Of a stretch of 32,269 nucleotides of DNA, positions 1 through 11,000 are shown piece by piece. The stretch covers positions 1 through 32,269 of the forward strand of contig JANQJJ010000409.1 in NCBI GenBank assembly GCA_028281725.1. The letters are read 5' to 3'. The translations under genes and the position numbers were made by a program. How positions within the stretch are numbered: the stretch's first letter is position 1; the number at the start of each line of letters is the position of its first letter. Source of the DNA: Pirellulaceae bacterium (GTDB taxonomy: Bacteria > Planctomycetota > Planctomycetia > Pirellulales > Pirellulaceae). The notes beneath the pieces were generated by a model. It was not told where the DNA came from. It saw only the letters and a program-made list of their open reading frames with translations, and did no database searches.

Positions 1-472
1 AATATTTCTCTGGGCGCGTCGTGGGCCGCCATGGCATTCCTCAACTCGGCGACCGATTGCATCATCCGAGCCAGAAACCAGCTCCAATTTCGGCTCTGCG
101 ATTCAGAGAAGCTCATCAGCAGAACGTTGCATGGCCGGGCAGGGCAACCGGCGTGATCGGTCCTCTCGAATATTTTCCGAAATCGTGCCGGATGACTTGG
201 GAGGGCGCCCCGTGAAGCGACGAGACCGCTTTGAGGTAGGAAAACACTGGGTGGAAAGAAGGGGCATGGATGGGGCCCTGGCTGCCGGGACTGTGTCATG
301 ATTGCGGCAGTTGCCCCGGAATGCTTGATCTAGAGGCTAGGGACTTGGTATCCTATAAAGGCTGGCTGCCCCTACCCAATCCCACCTTTGCGGCCATCTT
401 CACACCCCTGCTGAAGTTCTCGATATGCGGCACGAATCGATGTGTCAGGCAACTCAAACCAAAGAACCGCTC
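1..472. other. Left-edge region without a convincing gene
   Basis: No reading frame here has family-like sequence. One frame is open from the left edge to a TGA at 299-301 (plus strand), but its translation is rich in Ser and Arg, has no recognisable motif and no ribosome binding site at its internal ATG, so I do not call it. A TATAAA hexamer at 354-359 could be a -10 element for the downstream cytochrome gene, but the closest -35-like hexamer (TTGATC, 325-330) is 23 bases away, which is too far for a normal promoter. The region is probably the 5' regulatory DNA of the gene starting at 473. Confidence 0.4.
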
Positions 473-3400
473 ATGATGAAGCTGAAGACCCTCTATCCGT
501 TCCTGATTCTTTTAGCAGCCATTGCCACCGAGCCCGCGGCGGCCGACGATGGCCAAACGTCCGGTGGCGTGAGCTACTTCCGTCAGATCGAACCGATTTT
601 CAGGGCCAACTGCGGAGGCTGCCACCAGCCTGCCAAACCGCAGGGTGAGTTCGTGTTGACGGACTTTGCCCGGTTAATGACCGCCGGCGAAAGTGGCGAA
701 GCTTCCATCGTGCCGGGCAAACCGGATGAGAGCTACTTGATCGAACAGATCACGCCCGTCGATGGCGAAGCATCCATGCCTCAAAAAGCAAAGCCGCTTA
801 GCACTGCCGAAATCGACCTGATTCGGCGGTGGATCGCTGAGGGGGCCGTCGACGACTCGCCACCGAGTGCGCCCCAGTTCAGCGAAGACAATCCTCCGCG
901 GTACACACGTCCACCAGTGATCACGGCTATCAGCTACTCGCCCGATGGTCGGTGGCTGGCTGTCAGCGGTTTTCAAGAAGTGCTCTTAATCAACGCCCAG
1001 ACGCAGGAAACGGAGAAGCGATTGATTGGATTGAGCCAGCGCATCGAATCAATCAGTTTTTCGCCCGATTCGACCCGCTTGGCAGTCACAGGTGGATCTC
1101 CAGGTCGACTCGGGGAAGTCCAAGTGTGGGACGTCGAAAGTGGTGAGCTTCAGCTCAGCCGGCAAGTCACCTATGACACGGTTTATGGTGGCTGTTTTTC
1201 GCCCGACGGCAAGTTGATTGCATTCGGCTGCTCTGACAATGTGGTTCGCGCGATCGACTCGGCAACCGGCGAGAAGAAACTGCACCAAGGTGCTCACGAA
1301 GATTGGATTCTGTCCTGTGTTTTTAGTCCGGACGGTACGCATCTAGTTTCTGCTGGGCGCGACATGACGGTTAAATTGACCGAAGTCGAAACCGAACGAT
1401 TCGTGGACAACATTACCTCGATTACGCCTGGCGCACTTCGCGGCGGTATCAATTCTCTCGCCATGCATCCGCAGCGGAACGAGGTCCTGGTCGGCGGCGC
1501 CGATGGATCGCCCAAGGTCTACAGAATTTTTCGCGAGACGAAACGGCAGATTGGCGATGACGCGAACCTGATTCGCACTTTTCCCGCCATGACCGGGCGG
1601 ATCTTTAGTGTGAACGTCGCTGGCAATGGCGAGCATTTTGCAGCGGCAAGCACACTCGATGGTTCCAGTTGGGTTCATGTCTATCCCTATGATTTCGACG
1701 GCACCTTGCCGGACGACGTGAAAGCCGCCATGGCCAAACGCGTCGCTTCGCGAAATGAGAAAGAAAGAAAGTTAGTAGCCGATTACACCAGCAAAACGTC
1801 CGAAGCAGTAGTAAAAGTCGAGCTCCAAGACACGCGCCTCTACGCAATCGCGTTCGACCCCACCGGCAGTCAACTCGTCCTGGGCGGAAGTGACGGATTG
1901 ATTCGAGTGCTGGACATCGCTTCGGGCAAGATAACCTCTGAATTCTCACCCGTTCCCATCAGCCAAGATAACGATAGCGAAACCGCTAGCCCAGCGGCAT
2001 TGCTGGCCGGCAATGGAGTGGCACTGGATTCCCAGTCGCTGCCACAGGCCGATGCCGAGGTCACGCAGCTGCCACAGGATCAGTTGGTTGGACTGGAAGT
2101 AGAACCTCAGCAAATCAATCTCACGTCCCATCGCCATTACGCGCAACTCGTTGCCACGGCAGTCTACGCGGGCGGCCAGCGATGCGATGTGACGCGACTG
2201 ATTCACGTTTCAGGTGACCAGTCCGTCGTCAGCGTTTCCCAGTTGGGGCTCGTGCGTCCAGTCGCGTCCGGTACGGTCAAGCTTGGCGTTTCGTTTGGTT
2301 CTCAGAAGGCAGCCATCGTGGCGGAAGTTGCGGATTCGGCCGATCCTCATGCGGTCGACTTCGTTCGTGATGCGAATCCTGTCCTTTCGCGACTTGGCTG
2401 CAATCAAGGGACCTGCCACGGCTCGCAGAAGGGCAAGAACGGATTCAAACTGTCTTTGCGCGGCTACGACCCACTGGAGGACATTCGCGCGCTCAGTGAC
2501 GACCTCAGCTCTCGGCGCTTGAACGCGGCGGCGCCCGACGCGAGTCTTATGTTGCTCAAACCGATCGGAGCGGTGCCGCACGAAGGCGGAGTCCTACTTA
2601 CCAAGGACAGCGTTTACTACGACACCCTGCGCAGCTGGATCGCCGGCGGTGCTCAGCTCGACCTCTCCTCTCAAAAGGTCGCACGTATCGAACTGTCGCC
2701 TGGCAAACCGGTCATTGAAAGCGAGAACTCATGGCAGCAGTTCCGTGTGGTCGCCCACTATCCCGATGGTTCGTCTCGCGATGTGACCCACGAAGCCTTC
2801 ATCGAAAGTGGCAACTCCGAGATATGCGAAAGTATGCCCGGAGGACGCGTTCAGGCGATTCGTCGCGGCGAAGCTCCGGTACTGGCTCGTTACGAAGGTG
2901 CCTACGCGGCTGCCACCGTCACGGTCATGGGGGATCGAAGCGGCTTTCAGTGGGAGGAGCCTGAGACCTACAGTTCGATTGACCGCCTGGTTGCCGAAAA
3001 ATGGAAACGTATGAAAATTCTGCCGTCGGATATCTGCTCCGACCATGAGTTTCTGCGCCGCGTGCGACTCGATCTTACCGGTTTGCCTCCGACCGTCGAA
3101 GAGCTGAAAGCGTTCACGGACGATCCGAAACCTTCGAAGCTGAAACGGCGCGAGAAGGTTGATGAGTTGATCGGAAGTGCTGACTACCTGGAGCATTGGA
3201 CGAACAAATGGGCTGACCTGCTCCAAGTGAACTCGAAGTTCATCGGTAGAGACGGTGCCAAGGCGTTTCGAGAGTGGATTCGCTCGGCGCTGGACGACAA
3301 TCGCCCCTACGACCAGTTCGCTCGTGACATTCTAACGGCTTCGGGGTCGAACAAGGAGAACCCCGCCGCGTCTTACTACAAGATACTCCGTGATCCGGAT

Positions 3401-5590
3401 GTGATCATGGAGAATACGACACACCTGTTTTTGGCGATTCGCTTCAATTGCAACAAGTGCCACGACCATCCGTTCGAGCGCTGGACGCAGGATCAATATT
3501 ACGAGCTAGCGGCCTATTTCGCGCAGACTGGTTTGAAGCGAGATCCGGCCAGTGGAGACAAGAGAATCGGTGGTACCGCGGTCGAAGGAGCCAAGCCACT
3601 CTACGAGGAAGTCTATGACAAGCCCGACGGCGAAATGACGCACGTGCGCACCAACAAGACAGTCGATCCGATGTTTCCCTACGACTGTGACTTCGAAACC
3701 AAAGAAGGCGCAACCCGCCGTGAACAACTAGCCGCCTGGATTACTTCGCCAGACAACCCTTACTTCGCGAAGAGTTTTGTGAACCGGCTGTGGGGATATC
3801 TCACGGGGACCGGCTTGATGTCCCCGCTGGACGATATCCGAGCCGGCAATCCTCCGACGAATCCTGAGTTACTCGAGCACCTCTCGAGCGAGTTCTTGCG
3901 CAGTGGCTTCGATGTCGAACACGTGATGCGGCTGATTTGCAACTCGCGAACCTACCAGTTATCGGTGGCTACACACAAGTGGAATGCAGACGATACCATC
4001 AACTATTCTCACGCTAAGGCACGACGTCTTCCGGCAGAGGTACTCTACGATGCCGTGTATCATGTGACGGGTGCCCAGTCAGCGATTCCCGGTGTGGCAC
4101 CGGGCACGCGAGCCGCAGCTCTGCCTGACGTGGCGATCCAGTTGCCCGACGGCTTTCTGAACAACCTCGGTCGCCCGGTGCGAGAGAGCGCTTGCGAGTG
4201 CGAGCGTTCGCAGGAGTTGCAATTGGGACCCGTGATGGCACTGGTCAGTGGACCGACGGTTGGTCAGGCCATCAGCGACCCGAAGTGCGCATTGCCCCAG
4301 CTGGCGAAGTCCGAGCAAGATGAAGAGGCCATGATTCGCGAGATTTATCTGCGGGTGCTGAGCCGCGAAGCCACCGAAGAAGAGGTAGCCGCCATCGTGA
4401 ACTCGGCAGACGAGATTGCTGCTGACCATCTACGGCTCGAGAAACAACTGGGCGAGAGAGAGGCTTGGTGGGTGGACGAGCGAAAAAGGCGAGAAGAAAG
4501 ACGTCTCGCGAAACTGAAGACAACTCAGGAGATGATCGCCGACCGCCAGGCCAAGATTGCTCCCCAGCGCCAGCGAATGGAGAAGGAGCGTGAGGAGAAA
4601 ATCGCCGCTGCTGAAAAGGCTCTTGCTGAGTATGCCAAGGGCTCGGTGGAAATCGCTACCAAGTACCTGACGGACAATCAGAAACAATCGAATTGGTTCC
4701 CTTTAGCCCCTTCGGAACTCAAGGCATCCAACAAAGCGACGTTGGTAACGCTTGCGGACCGCTCGATTCGTGCCAGTGGCAACGCGGACAAGGGAACGTA
4801 TACGATTACCTACCGGACTCCTTTGCGCGGTATTCGAGGTTTTCGCCTGGAGGCACTTCCTCAGCCAGGTATCAAGGGAAATGGACCGGGGTTGCCTCCC
4901 AATGGCAACTTCGTCGTCACAGAAATCGAACTCGACGCAGCGCCGCTGGATAAACCGAAAGAGAAAAAGCGGATCGGGATTGCCAAGGGCCAAGTCGATT
5001 TTGCTCAAGCTGGATTTGCGGTCGAGCAGGTCTTTGATGGGAAGACACAGGACCAACGTGGTTGGGCGGTCAGTCCCCGTGGCGGGATGGTCCACTGGGC
5101 GACGTTCCAGACGAAGGAAGCGGTCGACCACGAGGCAGGTAGCCTGCTAACGTTTACGATACACCAGTACCATGGCGCCGCGGATCACCGCCTGGCACAC
5201 TTCCGTATCTCCGTGACGACGGACCAGGGGGATGTCGTGTTGGGACTGCCGGAAGAGTTTTCTTCACTCCAGACGTTGGCTGACGCTCAGCGCACGACCG
5301 AGAGTCTGGCTGACCTGATTGGCTATCTCAAAGTCAGTGACACGAAATGGTCGAATCTCCAGCAGGCCGTGGCCGATGCCCGAAAGCCCTTGCCTGAAGA
5401 TGAGACCCTGGTTGCACTTCGCGGGCAAGCAAAGTCTCTAGAAGTTGAGACACCTGACGATCCAAAACTCGTACAATTAAGAACGGACTTCGGCGCAAGT
5501 GGACAGCAGGTCACCAACCGCCGACTGACACTCGCTCAAGACCTGACATGGGCTTTGATCAACAGTCCGGCATTTTTGTTCAACCACTGA
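473..5590 (+). CDS. Exported planctomycete cytochrome / WD40 / DUF1549 / DUF1553 protein
   Basis: A 1705-residue exported protein. I place the start at 473 because a signal peptide begins there (MMKLKTLYPFLILLAAIATE, cleavage near AAADD); an in-frame ATG at 425 would put 16 hydrophilic residues in front of it. Order of parts: a planctomycete cytochrome-c-like domain with C47-GGC-H51; WD40 repeats at about 148-480; a BIG2-type Ig-like domain at about 539-616; a C643-x4-C648-H649 motif; a second Ig-like stretch; DUF1549 from about 833; a C993-NKC-H997 motif; DUF1553 at about 1060-1315; a charged coiled coil at about 1322-1390; a beta-rich segment; and the usual family C-terminus ending near SPAFLFNH. 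Families of this kind occur beside DUF1501 proteins in planctomycetes and are thought to act in the periplasm, but the reaction is unknown. Haem binding is inferred from the CxnCH motifs. The DUF1501 gene follows after 142 bases. Confidence 0.93.
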   Translation: MMKLKTLYPFLILLAAIATEPAAADDGQTSGGVSYFRQIEPIFRANCGGCHQPAKPQGEFVLTDFARLMTAGESGEASIVPGKPDESYLIEQITPVDGEASMPQKAKPLSTAEIDLIRRWIAEGAVDDSPPSAPQFSEDNPPRYTRPPVITAISYSPDGRWLAVSGFQEVLLINAQTQETEKRLIGLSQRIESISFSPDSTRLAVTGGSPGRLGEVQVWDVESGELQLSRQVTYDTVYGGCFSPDGKLIAFGCSDNVVRAIDSATGEKKLHQGAHEDWILSCVFSPDGTHLVSAGRDMTVKLTEVETERFVDNITSITPGALRGGINSLAMHPQRNEVLVGGADGSPKVYRIFRETKRQIGDDANLIRTFPAMTGRIFSVNVAGNGEHFAAASTLDGSSWVHVYPYDFDGTLPDDVKAAMAKRVASRNEKERKLVADYTSKTSEAVVKVELQDTRLYAIAFDPTGSQLVLGGSDGLIRVLDIASGKITSEFSPVPISQDNDSETASPAALLAGNGVALDSQSLPQADAEVTQLPQDQLVGLEVEPQQINLTSHRHYAQLVATAVYAGGQRCDVTRLIHVSGDQSVVSVSQLGLVRPVASGTVKLGVSFGSQKAAIVAEVADSADPHAVDFVRDANPVLSRLGCNQGTCHGSQKGKNGFKLSLRGYDPLEDIRALSDDLSSRRLNAAAPDASLMLLKPIGAVPHEGGVLLTKDSVYYDTLRSWIAGGAQLDLSSQKVARIELSPGKPVIESENSWQQFRVVAHYPDGSSRDVTHEAFIESGNSEICESMPGGRVQAIRRGEAPVLARYEGAYAAATVTVMGDRSGFQWEEPETYSSIDRLVAEKWKRMKILPSDICSDHEFLRRVRLDLTGLPPTVEELKAFTDDPKPSKLKRREKVDELIGSADYLEHWTNKWADLLQVNSKFIGRDGAKAFREWIRSALDDNRPYDQFARDILTASGSNKENPAASYYKILRDPDVIMENTTHLFLAIRFNCNKCHDHPFERWTQDQYYELAAYFAQTGLKRDPASGDKRIGGTAVEGAKPLYEEVYDKPDGEMTHVRTNKTVDPMFPYDCDFETKEGATRREQLAAWITSPDNPYFAKSFVNRLWGYLTGTGLMSPLDDIRAGNPPTNPELLEHLSSEFLRSGFDVEHVMRLICNSRTYQLSVATHKWNADDTINYSHAKARRLPAEVLYDAVYHVTGAQSAIPGVAPGTRAAALPDVAIQLPDGFLNNLGRPVRESACECERSQELQLGPVMALVSGPTVGQAISDPKCALPQLAKSEQDEEAMIREIYLRVLSREATEEEVAAIVNSADEIAADHLRLEKQLGEREAWWVDERKRREERRLAKLKTTQEMIADRQAKIAPQRQRMEKEREEKIAAAEKALAEYAKGSVEIATKYLTDNQKQSNWFPLAPSELKASNKATLVTLADRSIRASGNADKGTYTITYRTPLRGIRGFRLEALPQPGIKGNGPGLPPNGNFVVTEIELDAAPLDKPKEKKRIGIAKGQVDFAQAGFAVEQVFDGKTQDQRGWAVSPRGGMVHWATFQTKEAVDHEAGSLLTFTIHQYHGAADHRLAHFRISVTTDQGDVVLGLPEEFSSLQTLADAQRTTESLADLIGYLKVSDTKWSNLQQAVADARKPLPEDETLVALRGQAKSLEVETPDDPKLVQLRTDFGASGQQVTNRRLTLAQDLTWALINSPAFLFNH

Positions 5591-5720
5591 TTTCGAAAAA
5601 TGGGTTGCTTCGCGGACCGGAGCGGCCGGGCCAACGGAGAGGCGACGCAAAACGTCGGCTCTGGCTAGGAATGGAAGACGATTTTCGTAACGACCGAACA
5701 CTCTAACATCCAACACCAAT

Positions 5721-5725
5721 AGGAG
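5721..5725 (+). promoter_or_regulatory. Ribosome binding site of the DUF1501 gene
   Basis: AGGAG lies 7 bases before the ATG at 5733. It supports this start over later ones and suggests the gene has its own strong translation initiation even though it probably shares a transcript with the cytochrome gene. Confidence 0.75.
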
Positions 5726-5732
5726 CTGTGCC

Positions 5733-7196
5733 ATGTTTCGCATACAAGGCAGCCTTGGAAAAGACTTGTGCGATCCACACCTGACCGTCAGTCGTCGCGA
5801 TGTGCTACGCGTCGGTGGCTCGGGGCTACTTGGCCTGTCACTTGGCAACATGCTCAAGCTGAGAGCAAACGCCGCAGAGGCACCGCAAGCGCCGGGGTGG
5901 GGCAAGGCCAAGAGTATCATCATGGTCTACCTGCAAGGCGGACCAAGCCACCTGGATCTCTGGGATCCCAAAGAGAATGTGCCGGACAACGTGAAGAGCC
6001 CATTCAAGAACATCTCGACAAAGATTCCCGGCGTTCAGTTCACGGAGAACTTACCGAATTTGGCTCAAATCAACGATCGTTTCTCGATGATTCGCTCGAT
6101 GAGCTATACGCCCAACGGATTGTTCAATCATACCGCGGCCATTTACCAACTGATGACCGGCTACACGACGGATAAAGTCAGCCCCTCGGGGCAGCTCGAA
6201 CCGCCGAGTCCCAAGGATTTCCCGAATTTCGGTTCGAATATCATTCGCCTCAAGCCAACGGACGAACCGATGCTGCCGTTCGTCATGCTGCCGCGGCCAC
6301 TGCAGGAAAGCAACGTCATCGGCAAAGGCGGATCGGCTGGTTTCTTGGGCAAGTCGTTTGATCCCTACACGCTCTATCCAGACGGGGATGACATGGATAT
6401 GAACAAGATGGAACGCATCAAGATCGATGATCTTCAGTTGCGTCCGGATGTGTTCGCCGTGCGATTGGAGCGTCGCGCCAAGCTGCGCGAATTGGTCAAC
6501 GCGAAGATGCCGGACATCAACAATGCCGTCAAGGATTTCCAGCTCGACAGCTACTACGACCAGGCGCTGAACTTGATCGTTTCAGGCCGCGCCCGTGAGG
6601 CATTCAACCTGTCTCAAGAGGCGGGTGAGCTGCGGGATAAGTATGGTCGCAATACGTTCGGCCAAAGCTGTCTACTGGCGCGGCGTTTGGTGGAAGCCGG
6701 CACGCGTGTCGTCGAAGTGATTTGGCCTAAAGTCGCTAATTCCGACAACCATTCTTGGGACCACCATAGTGGGCTGACCGATCGGATGAAGAATCGTTCC
6801 GCTCCGATGCTGGATTCCGGGTTGAGCGCCCTGATTTCCGACCTGGATGATCGTGGAATGCTCGAGGAGACGTTGGTCGTGGCCATTGGCGAATTTGGTC
6901 GCTCGCCGCAGCGCGGAGTCAGTACGTCGGGCAACAGTAATTCGGCCGATGGTCGGGACCACTGGCCGTATTGCTATACCGCGGTAGTCGCGGGCGCCGG
7001 AGTCAAACGTGGTTATGTTCATGGAAAGAGCGACAAGACCGCGTCGGCACCCCTGGAAGACCCAGTGCATCCAATCGAACTGTTGGCGTCGATCTATCAT
7101 GCTTTCGGGATTGATCCGGAGACGATCGTCTACAACCATCTCAATCAACCACGCGAGCTGGTCAAAGCTCAGGCACTCACTTCAATCTTTAGCTAG
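5733..7196 (+). CDS. DUF1501 family Tat-exported protein
   Basis: A 487-residue protein of the DUF1501 family, which shares the alkaline phosphatase/sulfatase-like fold. The N-terminus carries a twin-arginine signal ([17 protein letters not shown], about residues 21-37) followed by an Ala-rich cleavage region, so a folded and possibly cofactor-containing protein is exported. Family landmarks are visible: [12 protein letters not shown] near residue 70, [10 protein letters not shown] near 340, GEFGRSPQ near 388, [21 protein letters not shown] near 408-428, and the C-terminal [16 protein letters not shown] block. The His and Asp residues in these blocks are the likely metal ligands. Pairing with a DUF1549/DUF1553 protein is the standard planctomycete arrangement and suggests the two act together in the periplasm; the substrate is not known. 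Length is normal for the family. Confidence 0.95.
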   Translation: MFRIQGSLGKDLCDPHLTVSRRDVLRVGGSGLLGLSLGNMLKLRANAAEAPQAPGWGKAKSIIMVYLQGGPSHLDLWDPKENVPDNVKSPFKNISTKIPGVQFTENLPNLAQINDRFSMIRSMSYTPNGLFNHTAAIYQLMTGYTTDKVSPSGQLEPPSPKDFPNFGSNIIRLKPTDEPMLPFVMLPRPLQESNVIGKGGSAGFLGKSFDPYTLYPDGDDMDMNKMERIKIDDLQLRPDVFAVRLERRAKLRELVNAKMPDINNAVKDFQLDSYYDQALNLIVSGRAREAFNLSQEAGELRDKYGRNTFGQSCLLARRLVEAGTRVVEVIWPKVANSDNHSWDHHSGLTDRMKNRSAPMLDSGLSALISDLDDRGMLEETLVVAIGEFGRSPQRGVSTSGNSNSADGRDHWPYCYTAVVAGAGVKRGYVHGKSDKTASAPLEDPVHPIELLASIYHAFGIDPETIVYNHLNQPRELVKAQALTSIFS

Positions 7197-7391
7197 TGCG
7201 AGCCGCACGGGGCTATCGCGAACTGGAGGCTCGGGTTCGCGCTGCCTATCCACAAAGAGCGGCCATGCTATAAGATACCGTAGAAGAGTTCTCTCCACGG
7301 CCCCAAGCGAGCGTTCTTGCTTGCTCGTGGCAGAGAGGCTCTTCTGCTGGGTTGTCGGCAAGATTTGTGGAGTGGGAAAGGAGTGGGGAAA

Positions 7392-7898
7392 TTGGGTGGT
7401 GCAGACGCAAAAGATCGTGCGACCGGACAGTGGGTGGAAGTTGCTTTTGATTGTCTTCCGCTGAGGACCATTTCCAGGGTCGATGTGCCGATGGACGCAT
7501 CGCCCAAGTTGGCGGAGAAGATGCTAAGGGTCCGTTCGGCCATCGAAAAGCACGGTGCGCTCAATACCTACTACCTACACAACGCGACGTGCACTTATCA
7601 TCTAACCAACGATCCGATGCAGGGCATGATGCGCTATCGATTCGAAGGCGTTGTCCTTACTGATGCCAGCGACACCGATGCCCGCAGCTGTGACCTGCTC
7701 GTTCAATTGGCCGAAGAAACCTGCAGTTGGCTCAATCAGGCGATTGTGGATTGGTTGGCCGAAACGGTTCAGCGAAGCGTGCTGGTCGAATTCAACCGTT
7801 ACATTCGAGCCGGTGATCTGACGAAAACGGTCGAGCGAATCGAGCAACTCCAGCAAGCCAGCGACGATGCCGGTGGCTACGTGGGCATGTATTTGTGA
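7392..7898 (+). CDS. Conserved planctomycete protein of unknown function
   Basis: A 168-residue soluble protein with no signal peptide. I chose the TTG at 7392 because AAAGGAG (7377-7383) lies 8 bases before it; the frame is open further upstream (TTG at 7317), but that extension looks like non-coding sequence and lacks a binding site. From ATGQWVEVAFDCLPLR onward it resembles, from memory, a family seen in many planctomycetes, with further blocks HLTNDP, MRYRFEGVVLTD, EETCSWLNQAIVDWLAETV and the C-terminal DDAGGYVGMYL. The Trp/Glu-rich helix near the middle and the very conserved-looking C-terminus suggest a compact alpha/beta protein. Function is unknown. It is transcribed away from the DUF1501 gene with a 195-base gap and converges on the thioredoxin-domain gene 109 bases downstream. 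Confidence 0.75.
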   Translation: MGGADAKDRATGQWVEVAFDCLPLRTISRVDVPMDASPKLAEKMLRVRSAIEKHGALNTYYLHNATCTYHLTNDPMQGMMRYRFEGVVLTDASDTDARSCDLLVQLAEETCSWLNQAIVDWLAETVQRSVLVEFNRYIRAGDLTKTVERIEQLQQASDDAGGYVGMYL

Positions 7899-8007
7899 TG
7901 TTTGTCTAGAGTTACGCGGGAATGTAGGCGCCTCTCCCAAGCAAGCTTCGCGCGGATTGCCGGGAAACAGGACAGTTATCTCCCGCAGCGATCTGAGCCC
8001 CGCCTGC

Positions 8008-11000
8008 CTACTGCGATCCGACCACCTCCGTGCCGGTGACCGACTGCAGGGCGGCTCGGAACTGGGCTACGAACTTGGGACCGCCACCGACAAACAGGTG
8101 CGTCACGTTGCCATCGCGGTCAATGATCACCGTTTGGGGAATGGCATTGGCCGCATAAGCCGCGGCGACTTCGCCATCAATGTCCAGCAGGACGGTTGCA
8201 CTGATTTTCAAACGCTCGATAGCCAACTGCGCTCTAGCGGCCGTTTCCTGAATATTCACGGCAACCAAGTGGACTTGGTCGGAGCCGATTTCGTCAATCA
8301 CCTCCTCGACTTTGGGCATGGTTTGAATACAAGGGCCACACCAGCTGGCCCAGAAGTCCAGTACCACCACTCGATCGCGAGTCTTGCTGAGCCGAAACGA
8401 ACTGCCATCGATCGTATCGAGAGCAAAATCTGGAGCTTTCTGGCCGACTAGCGGCGATTGAACTCCTTGCCCGCCGGCAAGGTCAGCGGAACCATCATCC
8501 AGATAAACTTTGGGGTATTGGGCCAGAGACAGCGTCCAAGGATCCTCCTGGAACTGGCGAATCTGGTCGCCGATGTCGCGTCCGAACAGCATCTGGCTCA
8601 ATTGGCTGACGTTGACCGAACAGTCACCCAGCAACTCGCTATGGCCGGAAATGGTGCCGTCAGTCATGTTCGACGGTACGAACGTCAGGCCGCGATCACC
8701 TGCTCGAATCGCGTGGATACGGAAAGGCCGATCGACAGCGACATCCTCCGGCGGCGGCTTACCATCCTGATCCTGTTGCGGCTGCTTGTTATCCTTCCAA
8801 TCGCGATCGTGCAGCCAAATGATTTGAGCGACTTGCTCCTTGGGGATCTCGAGCAATTCCAGCCGCACCTCGACCGTGATCACGTCGTCCTCGAGTCGGA
8901 CCAATCGACCTCGCAGGTAATCGCCGGTCACGGAGATGAATAAGTGGGTTGGCGGATCTTTTTTCATCGCACGTGGGACCGTCATCAACCGCTGCAGTTT
9001 TTCCGGTGAGGTCTCGGCCGACTTCCGCAGTTTGTTGAGCCAGACGCTTTGGATCTGGTCGTGACGGGCGAGTTTGGTAGAGGTTTGCTTCGAACTGAAC
9101 GTCATTCCCCGCTCATCGATTCGCTCTACGCGGCCATCGATCGCGTCTCCGGTGCGAAACATGATCTCGCGACTGTCAGCAGTCCCTTGGGCCGGCTTCT
9201 GATTGCCTTTTGCTCTGCGACCTGGATTTGGCTGGGCGCCGCCCAAGAAGATCTGAACCATAGGCATCACGGCTGGACGACCACCGCCGCCCGCCTTGTT
9301 GTCCTTGGGAATTGATACCCGCGGAAGCGACTTCCGGTAAACGATGGCACCAGATGCGGAATCACTAATTTGGCTGGCATTTCGACTGCCGTGAGGATGC
9401 CAGTGAAGGGCTGTCAGCGTGCCTGCGGGACTATTCTCCTCTAAGTATCCGGCGAGTTGGCTTTGTTCGAGTTTCAGGGTTCCGTTCTTGTGTTTTGTTA
9501 GATCATTGGTATGCCGGCTGGATGTCCCAACGATTCCTCGCAGGTCAGACGCTTCAAACTCGATTGCCTCTCGCAGCCCCACGGATTGGAAGCGTAACTT
9601 GGATGATTTTGCCTGCAACCAATGTCCGCTAAGGCGACTACGGTCATTAAAAATGATTTCAAGTTCGACCGCAGGTGGCGGCTCTTGGGCGGCGTTGTCC
9701 GCCGGCGATTCGGTCGTGCTAAATAGCGACTCGGGGGTCGATGATAGCTTCTTCGGCGGACTGTCGTCATTGGGCTCGGCCGCCTGAACTTCGTCGTCCG
9801 CACCGAGTTGTTGAGGCTGCTTCGCCGGCGGTGGAATCGTTGGTTCGCCTTCGCCTGACTCCTCGGATTTGGCTGGATCTTCGACTTCAGCGGGATCTTT
9901 GACTTCGGCGGGATCTTTAACCTCGGCTGGATCTTTAACCTCGGCTGGCGATTCGACTTCGGCTGGCTCCTCGACATCGCTGCTTTCTTCAGCGAAGTCG
10001 CCTCGACGGATGTCCTGCAGCCGAACAGTTTCCTCACCTCCCGACTCCAGCTGTACCGACAATTCCTTGGATTCGGAATTGAATCCCGTGAAAGCGCCAC
10101 TGAGTAGCGTTCCGTCTTGTTTGAGGATGAACTGCTTCCCCTCGCCATTCGGCGACGCGCTATGCCCGTCCCACTGACGCACTTCGAAATGCTCGATCGT
10201 CAGGGCCGGACCGTGGTTGGACAGATGTACGGCCGGTCGTACGATCTTGCGCTTTGACGGTACACTCAATTCCTCCAGGGGCCGACCATGCGAGTCACAG
10301 ACAATAACCGTGCCCTCATGCTGGTCCAAGTAGATCGTCAATTCGATTCGAGGGTTCGCACCGGTTAGGTCAGAAAGCATCGCAATGTCGGCACCGCCAT
10401 CGACCTCCCGCACCAGCGCCAGCTGCTTGTCCCAAACCTCCAAGCGGGCCGCGGAAGGAACCTCTTCGGCACGCGAGACCTTGTTGGTAGGCTGAGTGCC
10501 CAGCGAGAGCACAAAGTCTGGGGCTCCGCGCCAAGTAAGCACCAGATTGATTCGCGACCGGCTGGGTAGTCCTAGGTTACCGGTGATCGTCGCCCCTTGC
10601 CGCGTGGCGACCAGCGCGCCCGCTTCGAAACTCCAGTCGTCCGCTTTGCTAAGTCGTTTCCAGCGATCGTCATCGAGCGGTCCCGAGTAGACGACTTCGC
10701 CAGCATACCCGGCGTCCACCAGAGAGGCGACTTGATTTCGGGCCAGATGGACGGTGCCAAGCGTATCGGAGTCGACGGTGATCCAGTCGGAATCCATTGC
10801 CAACAGGTTGCCCGCGAGCATACCGCCGTTTTTCATTTCGAATAGCTGGCCGCTAAGAGCTACCGTCTGCGGTTCTTCCTCGGCAATCATCGCCGTCACA
10901 GACCGGACGGCGTTCGCCTCGAAATACAATGGGGATTCCAAGCCATCTGCCTTCCAGCCGAGGACGCCGGACTCGTCGGACGGAACCAGCATGCCTCTGG

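Noticed and set aside
2..301. Reading frame open from the left edge to TGA at 299-301
   Set aside because: Its translation is rich in Ser and Arg, has no known motif, and the internal ATG has no binding site; it cannot be supported as a gene.
7270..7360. Imperfect inverted repeats after the DUF1501 gene as a terminator
   Set aside because: Pairing is interrupted several times and there is no T-run after the stem.
9869..10177. Plus-strand open frame rich in Ser, Ala and Gly within the thioredoxin-protein gene
   Set aside because: It is the antisense reading of the hexapeptide repeat and has no independent support.
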